DNA from: UBA1732 sp045114235
GTDB taxonomy: Bacteria; Verrucomicrobiota; Lentisphaeria; Victivallales; UBA1829
Assembly: GCA_045114235.1 (NCBI GenBank)
Contig: JBGUKB010000024.1
Location: 1-27,749, forward strand
DNA length: 27,749 bases
Direction of reading: 5' to 3'
This document shows, piece by piece, positions 14,147 through 20,541 of this stretch. The stretch's first letter is position 1, and the number at the start of each line of letters is the position of its first letter. The translations under genes and the position numbers were made by a program. The notes below the pieces were generated by a model. It was not told the DNA's origin. It saw only the letters and a program-made list of their open reading frames with translations, and made no database searches.

Positions 14147-15730
14147 TTAATGACGGTTTGCCAGCGCGGCGTCCGCCGTGTGCAGGCCGTCCACGGCCGC
14201 GGACACGATCCCGCCCGCGAATCCCGCGCCTTCGCCGCAGAAATACAGGCCGTCCACGCTCGATTTGTAGGTGATTCGGTCGCGGTCGAACCGGACCGGG
14301 CTCGATACGTGTGTTTCGCCGCCGATCATTACGCCGCGGTCGAGGAAGCCCGGCATGATCCTGTCGAAATGAACGAGCGCGCGCCGCAGGGACGCCGTGA
14401 CCGGGGCGGGCATGATGGCGTCGAGACGGGCGGGCGCAAGACCGAAGCAATAGGAGGTTTCCGTGGGGAGACGCCCTGTTTTGCCGTTCAGGAAATCGCG
14501 CGCGGTCTGTGCCGGGGCGACGCATCCGCCGCCGCCCGCCTGCGCGAGCTTCGCTTCGAGGTCGTCGAGGAAATCGAACGCGTCGCCGGGCGCGCCGAAC
14601 GTGCCGGCGGGGATCGTGGTGATGAGCGCGGCGTTGGCGAACTTGCCGTCGCGTGCGGCGTTGCTCATGCCGTTGGTCGAAAGGTGGTCGGCGTCGGTCA
14701 CGGCCGCGATGATCTCGCCGCCGGGGCACATGCAGAAGCTTGCGGCGCCGTCGATGCGCCCGTCCTGCGAGGGACGGCTGACGACCTGGTACGGGGCGGC
14801 GCCGAGGGAGTCCGGCGGGACCGCCATGCCGTACTGCGCGGCGTTGATGAACTCCTGCGGATGCTCGATGCGGATGCCGATCTGGAACCCCTTCATGGAC
14901 GACCGAACGCGTCCGAAAAGCGAGCGTGTGAATGTGCGCGCGCTGTGTCCGGCGGCCGTGATTACAACGTCTGATTCGAGCGTTTCGCCGTCCGCCAGCC
15001 GCACGCCGCGGCATCTGCCGTCGCGGATCAGCAGCTCGTCGACGCGCGTGTCCCAGCGGAACGTCCCGCCGAGGCGTACGATCTTTTCGCGGAGGGCGGC
15101 GATGATGCCGGGCAGGCGGTCGGATCCGAGGTGCGGATGGCTGAAATAGGTGATCGACGGGTCCGCGCCGCATGCCGCGAACGTCTCCAGCACGTACATG
15201 ACGGCGGGCTCGTGGATGCGCGTGAAGAGTTTTCCGTCGGACCATGTGCCCGCGCCGCCTTCGCCGTACAGGTAATTGCTCTCTGGGTCGGGCGTGCGCG
15301 AGGCGCGGAATGCCTTGATGTCGAGCCTGCGGCGGTCCACGTCGCGGCCACGTTCCAGCACGACGGGCGCGCATCCGGCTCGCGCCAGGACCAGCGCGGC
15401 GAAAAGCCCCGCGGGGCCCGCGCCGATCACGAGCGGATTCTTCCGGGAGGTTTTTCCCTCGAATGGACGGTAATTCTCGCGAGGGGTGTACGGTTTTATG
15501 TTCGAGTTTTCGACTGGCCGCACGCCTTCCGCCAGATCGACGTCCGCACGGAACAGCAGCGCCACGGCGGGCTTCTTCCGCGCGTCGATGCTTTTCCGCA
15601 CGATCCGGTAGTCCAGCACGTCGTCCGGGCGGACGCCTGCCGCCCGCGCGAGGAACGGCGCGAGTTCGCGGTCGATGCCGGTCCCGGCTTTCGCGGCAGG
15701 GATCGGCGGCAGGTCAATCGTAATGGTCAT
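14147..15730 (-). CDS. FAD-dependent dehydrogenase, COG2509-type
   Basis: This 527-residue flavoprotein has a long N-terminal extension (about 1-110, containing ELAPFLARAAGVRPDDVLDYRIVRKSIDARKK), then the FAD-binding loop VIGAGPAGLFAALVLARAG (about 118-136) and ERGRDVDRRR after the second strand. ESNYLYGEGGAGTWSDGKL and the C-terminal SSVDGLYFCGEGAGFAGGIVSAAVDG (second FAD motif, glycine cluster) are hallmarks of the 'NAD(FAD)-utilizing dehydrogenase' group. Substrate is not known for this group. ATG at 15730 is chosen because it opens the conserved N-terminal domain; an in-frame TTG at 15781 would add 17 residues with no family support. No strong ribosome site precedes either. It stands 130 nt upstream of the kinase gene on the same strand, and a separate kinase promoter lies between. 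Confidence 0.85.
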   Translation of the reverse strand: MTITIDLPPIPAAKAGTGIDRELAPFLARAAGVRPDDVLDYRIVRKSIDARKKPAVALLFRADVDLAEGVRPVENSNIKPYTPRENYRPFEGKTSRKNPLVIGAGPAGLFAALVLARAGCAPVVLERGRDVDRRRLDIKAFRASRTPDPESNYLYGEGGAGTWSDGKLFTRIHEPAVMYVLETFAACGADPSITYFSHPHLGSDRLPGIIAALREKIVRLGGTFRWDTRVDELLIRDGRCRGVRLADGETLESDVVITAAGHSARTFTRSLFGRVRSSMKGFQIGIRIEHPQEFINAAQYGMAVPPDSLGAAPYQVVSRPSQDGRIDGAASFCMCPGGEIIAAVTDADHLSTNGMSNAARDGKFANAALITTIPAGTFGAPGDAFDFLDDLEAKLAQAGGGGCVAPAQTARDFLNGKTGRLPTETSYCFGLAPARLDAIMPAPVTASLRRALVHFDRIMPGFLDRGVMIGGETHVSSPVRFDRDRITYKSSVDGLYFCGEGAGFAGGIVSAAVDGLHTADAALANRH

Positions 15731-15833
15731 GGGCGGAAATGAAGTCTTGTTTGAAGAGAAGATGAGACGTTTTCTGTTCAAGGTTGTTCAAAATAATTTA
15801 CTGCGCATTTTTCCAAAAATCAACTGAATGCGC

Positions 15834-15861
15834 TTGAAAAACCGGAAAACAAGGCGATATT
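15834..15861 (+). promoter_or_regulatory. Putative promoter of the S41-like gene
   Basis: TTGAAA (15834-15839), 16 nt, GATATT (15856-15861). Transcript start near 15868 leaves a leader of about 68 nt. Confidence 0.5.
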
Positions 15862-15935
15862 AGTATGAAACGATCTCCGCGGCGTCCGATCTTTTTTTGC
15901 CGCGCCAACTTCTTACCGATGGAGCCCGACGAACC

Positions 15936-16829
15936 ATGAAACGATTTCTTTCCGTCGCAGTCCTGTGCCTGCTGACGCTGCGTCTCTTACCTGCCCTTTC
16001 CGCCTTTGATATGTTGCCTGAAGAAGAACGCACCATCCCCGAACTCACTCTGACGGAACGCATCGTCGATCTGCTGGAGGCGGTCGAGGACGAGGCGCCG
16101 GAGGTCTACCGCCGGATGAACGAACTCCCGCGCGAAGAAGCGCTCGCGCGCATCATGCGCGCCCTCGACAGCGGCGTCGTCCCGGCGTCCTCGGTGACGG
16201 CGACGGCGATGACGAGATCGCCGAATGTCCATTTCGACGAAAACGACTTCCGGAAGTACCCGGTGTTCGGGATCACGGAGCGGGCGATCCCGTATGTCCG
16301 GCTCGACCTCCTGAGCCAGGGTATGGTTTCTCCGGTCATTCAGGAACTGGAAAAGATGGCCGGCGAATCCGCCCCCGCGGGCGTGATCATCGACCTGCGC
16401 GAGATGGCGGAGGGCATCGACGGCTTCGCGAAAATGCTGTCGGAAGCGGTCGGCAAGCTCGACTGCCCGGTCATGGTGCTGGTCTCCGGCAAGACGAAAG
16501 GGCCGGGCGAACTTCTGGCGGCGGTCCTGCGGCGCGACTGCGGAGCCGTCCTGATCGGGACGGAGACTGCGGGCAGCATCTTCCCCCTCAAAAGGATCGT
16601 CGTGAACGACGTCCGCTGGTTCGTGCCCGATCCTCCGGCGGAGTATTACGACATCTCCCCATACGCGCTGAAGCCCGACCTGGAGAAACAATCCGATGTG
16701 CGGCTGAGCTACGATGAACTGAAGGAAAAACCGAACCGGCTGGACGGCGATCCCGTGCTGCGTCTGGCGGCCGACCTGCTGATCCTGAAGGCGGCGGTCA
16801 AGCCTGCGGAGCAGACTCCGGCGCAGTGA
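15936..16829 (+). CDS. Secreted S41-peptidase-like protein lacking the catalytic Ser/Lys
   Basis: The protein has 297 residues with a signal peptide (1-23, cleavage after ALSA). Residues 148-220 follow the core of the C-terminal-processing protease fold (S41): GVIIDLREMAEG, then CPVMVLVSGKTKGPGELLAAVLRRDCGA and VLIGTETAGS, and near the end ISPYALKPDLE, like the usual 'GI.PD' strand. In active S41 enzymes the stretch before the ELLAA helix reads S-A-S/G-E with the nucleophile Ser, and the 'GE.T.GKG' turn supplies Lys. Here they are GPGE and ETAGS, so both key residues appear missing. No PDZ domain is seen. It is therefore probably a non-catalytic secreted relative. GGAG lies 11 nt upstream of the ATG. 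Its last 32 nt overlap the gene on the opposite strand. Confidence 0.7.
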   Translation: MKRFLSVAVLCLLTLRLLPALSAFDMLPEEERTIPELTLTERIVDLLEAVEDEAPEVYRRMNELPREEALARIMRALDSGVVPASSVTATAMTRSPNVHFDENDFRKYPVFGITERAIPYVRLDLLSQGMVSPVIQELEKMAGESAPAGVIIDLREMAEGIDGFAKMLSEAVGKLDCPVMVLVSGKTKGPGELLAAVLRRDCGAVLIGTETAGSIFPLKRIVVNDVRWFVPDPPAEYYDISPYALKPDLEKQSDVRLSYDELKEKPNRLDGDPVLRLAADLLILKAAVKPAEQTPAQ

Positions 16830-17634
16830 CCGCCGGGGGCGTCGCTTCCGTTTCAATGGCGGGCGCGGCGTCCGTTTTTATTTCATTCGAGGGTGCGGCG
16901 GCATCCGTTTTCTGCACGGATTCCGCGGCGGGCGCTTTCGCGTTGTTTTCCAGCGCCTCGGGATCGGGCGGCTCGCAGCCCTTCAGGATGAACGAGATGA
17001 CGCCCACGATGATGACGACGGGCAGGATGAGGTGCACCAGCAGGGCGTGGAAACTCTCCGCGTTGCGCCATTCGCGCTCCATCTCCGGGTGCGCCGCCAG
17101 AAACGTTTCGTGATACTTCATCAGGTCGGCGAGCTCGGCATTCCGGTACGGTTCCAGCGCGGGATCGCGGTCGGCGGAGGCGGCGACCATGCGGCGTCCG
17201 GCCTCGACGTTCTCCGGCTTTTCGGAGTGTTCCAGCACCTTGCCGAGGATCATCAGGTGCACGGGGTACTGCAGGAACCGCGGCGAGAAGGGTTCCGGCA
17301 TGCGCAGCTCGGCGTATTCGAGCATGTACCCGAAGTTGTCGAACTTGACGCATCCGTTCAGGAACCGCGAGAAATTGAGCGACTGGCTGCGGCGGACGAT
17401 CATGGCGATGAGGCCGACGATGACCACATAGCCCGCGGCGGCGAGCCCGTAATACTGGAGCTTGTCCTGCCCGCCGGCGTTGTGCGCGGCCTTGTTCACG
17501 AAGAACACGGTCATGCCGAGCAGGTAGATCGCGCCGACGGTCAGCGAGACGGCGAGCTTGTGCGAGCATTTGTAGCGGAACTCCTTGAGTTCGGCGCGGG
17601 TGAAAAGCGGAACGGGGGCGGGATTGTCCGGCAT
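16798..17634 (-). CDS. Uncharacterised membrane protein with acidic C-terminal tail
   Basis: The protein has 278 residues. Hydrophobic helices are at about 27-47, 61-80 and 196-217; the 115-residue stretch between the second and third is soluble and helical (PEPFSPRFLQYPVHLMILGKV at 114-134, then an alanine/glutamate-rich segment resembling a TPR-like helix pair). Residues 221-278 are an E/T/A/P-rich disordered tail. No family was recognised. It lies 50 nt after the gene at 17685-18698 on the same strand, so the two form an operon from the promoter at 18763. Its 3' end overlaps the S41-like gene tail-to-tail. The ATG at 17634 is preceded by an AAGGA some distance upstream; the reading frame continues open to about 18357 without a start that makes sense. 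Confidence 0.75.
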   Translation of the reverse strand: MPDNPAPVPLFTRAELKEFRYKCSHKLAVSLTVGAIYLLGMTVFFVNKAAHNAGGQDKLQYYGLAAAGYVVIVGLIAMIVRRSQSLNFSRFLNGCVKFDNFGYMLEYAELRMPEPFSPRFLQYPVHLMILGKVLEHSEKPENVEAGRRMVAASADRDPALEPYRNAELADLMKYHETFLAAHPEMEREWRNAESFHALLVHLILPVVIIVGVISFILKGCEPPDPEALENNAKAPAAESVQKTDAAAPSNEIKTDAAPAIETEATPPAVTAPESAPQA

Positions 17635-17684
17635 GATCGGGATACGGTCCTTCTGCTGAGGTGGATGTGTGCTGGCGGCGGCGT

Positions 17685-18698
17685 TTACTTGCCGTTCGGT
17701 TCCTGTGCGAACTCCACGCCCGTGATAGCCTGAAGTTCCTTCTGGATCGCGGAAACGGTCTCCGCCGGGACGCCGTCGAGCGTGCGCGCCGTCAGACAAC
17801 GCAGCTGGACGTCCTGGATCGTGGAGAGGCGTTCGTCGGAGAGCTTGCGGTCCTTCAGGAGCAGGCAGTGGAGGATCTCGTCGTCGGTGAGCTCGGCTTC
17901 CTTCACGATCGCGTCCGCCATGCTCCGCATCGCCTCCGCCGTGTAGCGTTCCTTTGCGAGGCGCACGAAGAGCGCGAACGCCTGTTTCAGCTTCGCCTCG
18001 GAGATGACTTTGCCCTGCTGGCGCAGGCCGGTTTCGAGGCGTGCCGAAAGCTGCTGCGCCGTGCGGACGATGAGCTCGCGCCGGATCGACACGGCGATCT
18101 GGTCCGCCAGCGCATCGTGGTCGTCCGTGAGCGTGATGCCAGATGCGAGCCCTTCGTATTCCGGGTGGCGCGGCGTCCACCATTCGTAGAACTTCCGGCA
18201 GACGGGCTCCATGGTGCGGATGAACTCCTCCGACCTCAGCACCGCCGCCTGTCCGGCCGCGGTCCATTCGGCGCGGATCTTCTCCTGTTCGGCGGGATCG
18301 CGGATGCCCATGATCTGGCGGACCATGGCTTCCTCGGTGAGGCGGCGCCGGACGCATTCCTGTTCGATCGAATCGCGGAGGAACGGCTCGGTGTCGAACT
18401 CCGCCGTGCAGTCCTGAAGCAGATTCGAGAAATACGCGGCCTCGTCCGGCGTCAGGTCGATCCCGTACAGCGCGGAAAACTCGTTCTGGAAACTCTCCAG
18501 CACGGCCTCACGCAAGCCGTCGTTCACGGACACCCTCGCCGGGATGTCCAGTTCGAGCATCAGCGTCCGGACGGTCGCGGGCGCGGAGGGGCGGAGAAAC
18601 GCCCGGACGGCGATCAGTGCGACAGCAATCACGACCAGTGCCAGCACAAGGCCGAAGACCGAAAGTTTCGTCCCGTCATGGTTCTGTTTCTCGGACAT
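17685..18698 (-). CDS. Membrane-anchored protein of unknown function (337 aa)
   Basis: Residues 14-33 (a VFGLVLALVVIAVALIAV-type segment) form a single N-terminal membrane helix; the other 300 residues are predicted helical and highly charged, with the bulk probably outside the cytoplasm. Notable segments are FYEWWTPRHPEYEGLASG (about 180-197) and ELTDDEILHCLLLKDRKLS near the C-terminus. The repeated short helices and the N-terminal anchor recall SurA/PpiD-type chaperones, but no parvulin domain is present, so no function is assigned. It is the first gene of a two-gene operon with the membrane protein at 16798-17634 and has a good promoter (18763-18790). AAAGGAA is seen upstream of the ATG, though at long spacing. 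Confidence 0.8.
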   Translation of the reverse strand: MSEKQNHDGTKLSVFGLVLALVVIAVALIAVRAFLRPSAPATVRTLMLELDIPARVSVNDGLREAVLESFQNEFSALYGIDLTPDEAAYFSNLLQDCTAEFDTEPFLRDSIEQECVRRRLTEEAMVRQIMGIRDPAEQEKIRAEWTAAGQAAVLRSEEFIRTMEPVCRKFYEWWTPRHPEYEGLASGITLTDDHDALADQIAVSIRRELIVRTAQQLSARLETGLRQQGKVISEAKLKQAFALFVRLAKERYTAEAMRSMADAIVKEAELTDDEILHCLLLKDRKLSDERLSTIQDVQLRCLTARTLDGVPAETVSAIQKELQAITGVEFAQEPNGK

Positions 18699-18762
18699 GC
18701 GGATGTTTTTCCTTTCCTATGATATGGCGTTTCCGCCCGGTTTGACGCAAATACGAGTATTA

Positions 18763-18790
18763 AATATAGTTTCTTTTCCGGTTTTTTCAA
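18763..18790 (-). promoter_or_regulatory. Promoter of the two-gene membrane-protein operon
   Basis: TTGAAA (18790-18785), 16-nt spacer, TATATT (18768-18763) on the minus strand, about 65 nt before the ATG at 18698. Spacing and boxes are identical to the kinase promoter. Confidence 0.7.
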
Positions 18791-18854
18791 GGTTTCGGGC
18801 GTGGTCCGGTCGCGCGGGACGCCGGAAAAAACGCGCAAAAAAGCGGTTCCCCAT

Positions 18855-18881
18855 TTGCTTTTTGAAGAAAGGCGGTATAGT
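18855..18881 (+). promoter_or_regulatory. Putative promoter of the 115-aa protein gene
   Basis: TTGCTT (18855-18860), 15 nt, TATAGT (18876-18881). The -10 is convincing, the spacing slightly short. It may also serve the Sel1 gene downstream. Confidence 0.45.
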
Positions 18882-18941
18882 GTATTTCTGCAAAACCGCA
18901 AGAATCAAATCAACCCGGACAACCATGTCAGGAGGTACAGA

Positions 18942-19289
18942 ATGACCAACTATCTGAAGGGAAAAACGATCCGTCTCCGTTGCAAGAAAGACTATCCCGG
19001 AGCCCACACCCACATTCTCATCGGCCGCGTGGTCGAGGAAAACGAAAGCTACATCGCCGTGCAGGGACGTTCGTTCCATTTCGCGCGCATCGTGGACGGC
19101 ATGAAAAACCAGATCAACGTGGGCCAGGAAACCGTTCGCGTGGTCCCGTGGGCCAACGTGGAGCTGATCCACTGGCTCACCGAGCGCACCGACTGGAACG
19201 CTGAGCTCGGATTCGACACGAAGGGCTCGCTCATCCTCCAGGATACCGTCCGCACCATGATCGCGGAGCGCCGCGACGGCTTTAACTAA
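18942..19289 (+). CDS. Uncharacterised 115-residue protein
   Basis: The ATG at 18942 has GGAGG (18931-18935) 6 nt upstream, a strong start. The first 50 residues, from MTNYLKGKTIRLRCKKDYP to IAVQGRSFHFARI, alternate hydrophobic and polar residues as in a small beta barrel (SH3/Sm-like pattern). The second half has VVPWANVELIHWLTERTDWN and is more helical. There is no signal peptide, membrane helix or cysteine motif, so it is cytoplasmic. No family was recognised; an RNA-binding Sm-like role is possible but only from the strand pattern. The tandem repeat at 19290-19375 separates it from the Sel1 gene on the same strand. Confidence 0.8.
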   Translation: MTNYLKGKTIRLRCKKDYPGAHTHILIGRVVEENESYIAVQGRSFHFARIVDGMKNQINVGQETVRVVPWANVELIHWLTERTDWNAELGFDTKGSLILQDTVRTMIAERRDGFN

Positions 19290-19375
19290 CACGGCAAGCC
19301 GTGCTGTAGAAGTGCACGGCTCCGCTCGCGCACACACGAAGTGTGCTGAAACAGTGCGCGGCTCCGCTCGCGCAC
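19290..19375 (+). repeat. Intergenic tandem repeat with several small hairpins
   Basis: A perfect hairpin CACGGC-AA-GCCGTG (19290-19303) is followed by two copies of a 33-bp unit (19301-19333 and 19343-19375; 29 of 33 positions equal, period 42). Each copy contains CGGCTCCGCTCGCGCAC and can fold by GTGC/GCAC pairing; CACAC-GAA-GTGTG lies between the copies. There is no T-run. It may be a palindromic repeat element or an RNA-stabilising structure between the two genes. Confidence 0.6.
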
Positions 19376-19377
19376 GA

Positions 19378-20217
19378 ATGACTCCGACAGACAAAATGAA
19401 ACGCTCAGGGACGATCATAATCCTCATCGTGCTTGCGGTCCTGCTCCTGGGGGCCGCGGGCTTCCTTTTCTACTGGTTCCGCATGGGCGAACCGGCCAAG
19501 GGGTATTACGAGGCCGCGATGCAGGGGGACGCCGAAGCGCAATACCAGCTCGGCAAATGCTATTACGACGGCGACGGCGTGAGGAAAGATTTCTCTGCCG
19601 CCGCCGACTGGTATCGCGAAGCTGCCGAACAGGGGCACGCGGAAGCACAATGCCAGCTGGGAAAGTGTTACGATTACGGCGAGGGGGTGAGTCAGGATTA
19701 CCCCGAAGCCGTCAAATGGTATCGAAAGGCCGCCGAACAGGATTATGCGAAGGGACAGTTCGACCTTGGCAAATGTTACTATGATGGCGAGGGTGTGGAA
19801 GAAAACAAAGAGGAAGCCGTCAAATGGTTTCGAAGGGCCGCCAAACAGGGGTTTGCGGAAGCGCAGAACGAACTGGCCATTTGTTTTTTTAAAGGCGAAG
19901 GTGTTGACGAAGACAAAGAGGAAGCCGTCAAATGTTTTCGAAAGGCCGCTGAACAGGGAATCCCGCAAGCGCAGTCCAATCTCGGGAATTGTTATTTCAA
20001 TGGCTGGGGTGTGGAAGAAAACAAAGAGGAGGCCGTCAAATGGTATCGGAAGGCGGCGGAACAGGGGAATGCGTATGCTATGAGTGCTCTTTCATGTTGC
20101 TATATGCTGGGGGAAGGTGTGAATGAGAACAAAGTGGAAGGTATCAAATGGCTTCGCAAGAGTGCAAAATTGGGAAACCCGGAAGCAAAAAAAATCTTAA
20201 AAAGATTGGGGCTTTAA
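19378..20217 (+). CDS. Membrane-anchored Sel1-repeat protein
   Basis: From the ATG at 19378 the protein has 279 residues; an ATG six codons later is equally possible, and neither has a clear ribosome site. Residues 11-34 are a hydrophobic helix (signal anchor). From residue 50 there are six complete 36-residue Sel1 (TPR-like) repeats of the form A-Q-LG-CY--GEGV---EAVKWYRKAAEQG, and a partial capping seventh. Sel1 solenoids are protein-interaction scaffolds, often in signalling or stress response; no partner can be named. Repeats three, four and five are close copies at DNA level (period about 108 bp), and the 3' half is less GC-rich than its neighbours, which suggests recent internal duplication. 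A strong terminator follows. Confidence 0.88.
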   Translation: MTPTDKMKRSGTIIILIVLAVLLLGAAGFLFYWFRMGEPAKGYYEAAMQGDAEAQYQLGKCYYDGDGVRKDFSAAADWYREAAEQGHAEAQCQLGKCYDYGEGVSQDYPEAVKWYRKAAEQDYAKGQFDLGKCYYDGEGVEENKEEAVKWFRRAAKQGFAEAQNELAICFFKGEGVDEDKEEAVKCFRKAAEQGIPQAQSNLGNCYFNGWGVEENKEEAVKWYRKAAEQGNAYAMSALSCCYMLGEGVNENKVEGIKWLRKSAKLGNPEAKKILKRLGL

Positions 20218-20276
20218 GCAATTGAAAGGCCAATAATCGGCAGGTCTATCCGCCGAAAATGAACTGATAAAAACAT

Positions 20277-20320
20277 TGCCTCCGGGACAGGTTCAGTCCG
20301 TCCCGGAGGCATTATTTTTT
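20277..20320 (+). terminator. Strong terminator between convergent genes, probably bidirectional
   Basis: A perfect 12-bp stem TGCCTCCGGGAC (20277-20288) / GTCCCGGAGGCA (20300-20311) with an 11-nt loop, then TTATTTTTT on the plus side and TGTTTTT on the minus side. It serves the Sel1 gene (plus) and the GH67-DUF2442 operon (minus). Confidence 0.9.
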
Positions 20321-20322
20321 GC

Positions 20323-20541
20323 TCACGAATTGTCCTTCAGGTATTTTACTTCAAGGTCAATATCGGCATCGGGCCAGTGAAGCCCCTCCGCACTCGCCTG
20401 AACATTGTACAGTTCACTGAGGAAGCAACTGCGGAAATACGGATAGCGGTCGAAGTCGATGCGGTAGATCCTGCCGCAATGACTGACCGTCATATAGTCA
20501 TTTGTCAGCTCAACGACTTTGGCCGTTACAGGGGATTTCAT
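20323..20541 (-). CDS. DUF2442 family protein
   Basis: This 72-residue protein matches the DUF2442 layout: an N-terminal strand AKVVELTNDYMTVSHCGRIYRIDF, a middle helix, and the C-terminal LHWPDADIDLEVKYL, whose WPD-x-x-D-L is the family signature. The function of the family is unknown; many members stand next to DUF4160 genes in toxin-antitoxin-like pairs, but here there is none. The ATG (20541-20539) overlaps the stop of the alpha-glucuronidase gene as ATGA, so translation is coupled to GH67. The two-strand opening resembles other small regulators. Confidence 0.75.
   Translation of the reverse strand: MKSPVTAKVVELTNDYMTVSHCGRIYRIDFDRYPYFRSCFLSELYNVQASAEGLHWPDADIDLEVKYLKDNS

Noticed and set aside
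17635..18357. Open frame that would extend the 278-aa membrane protein by about 240 residues
   Set aside because: It overlaps the 337-aa gene on the same strand, is Arg/Pro/His-rich and has no start signal; only the part from 17634 is protein-like.
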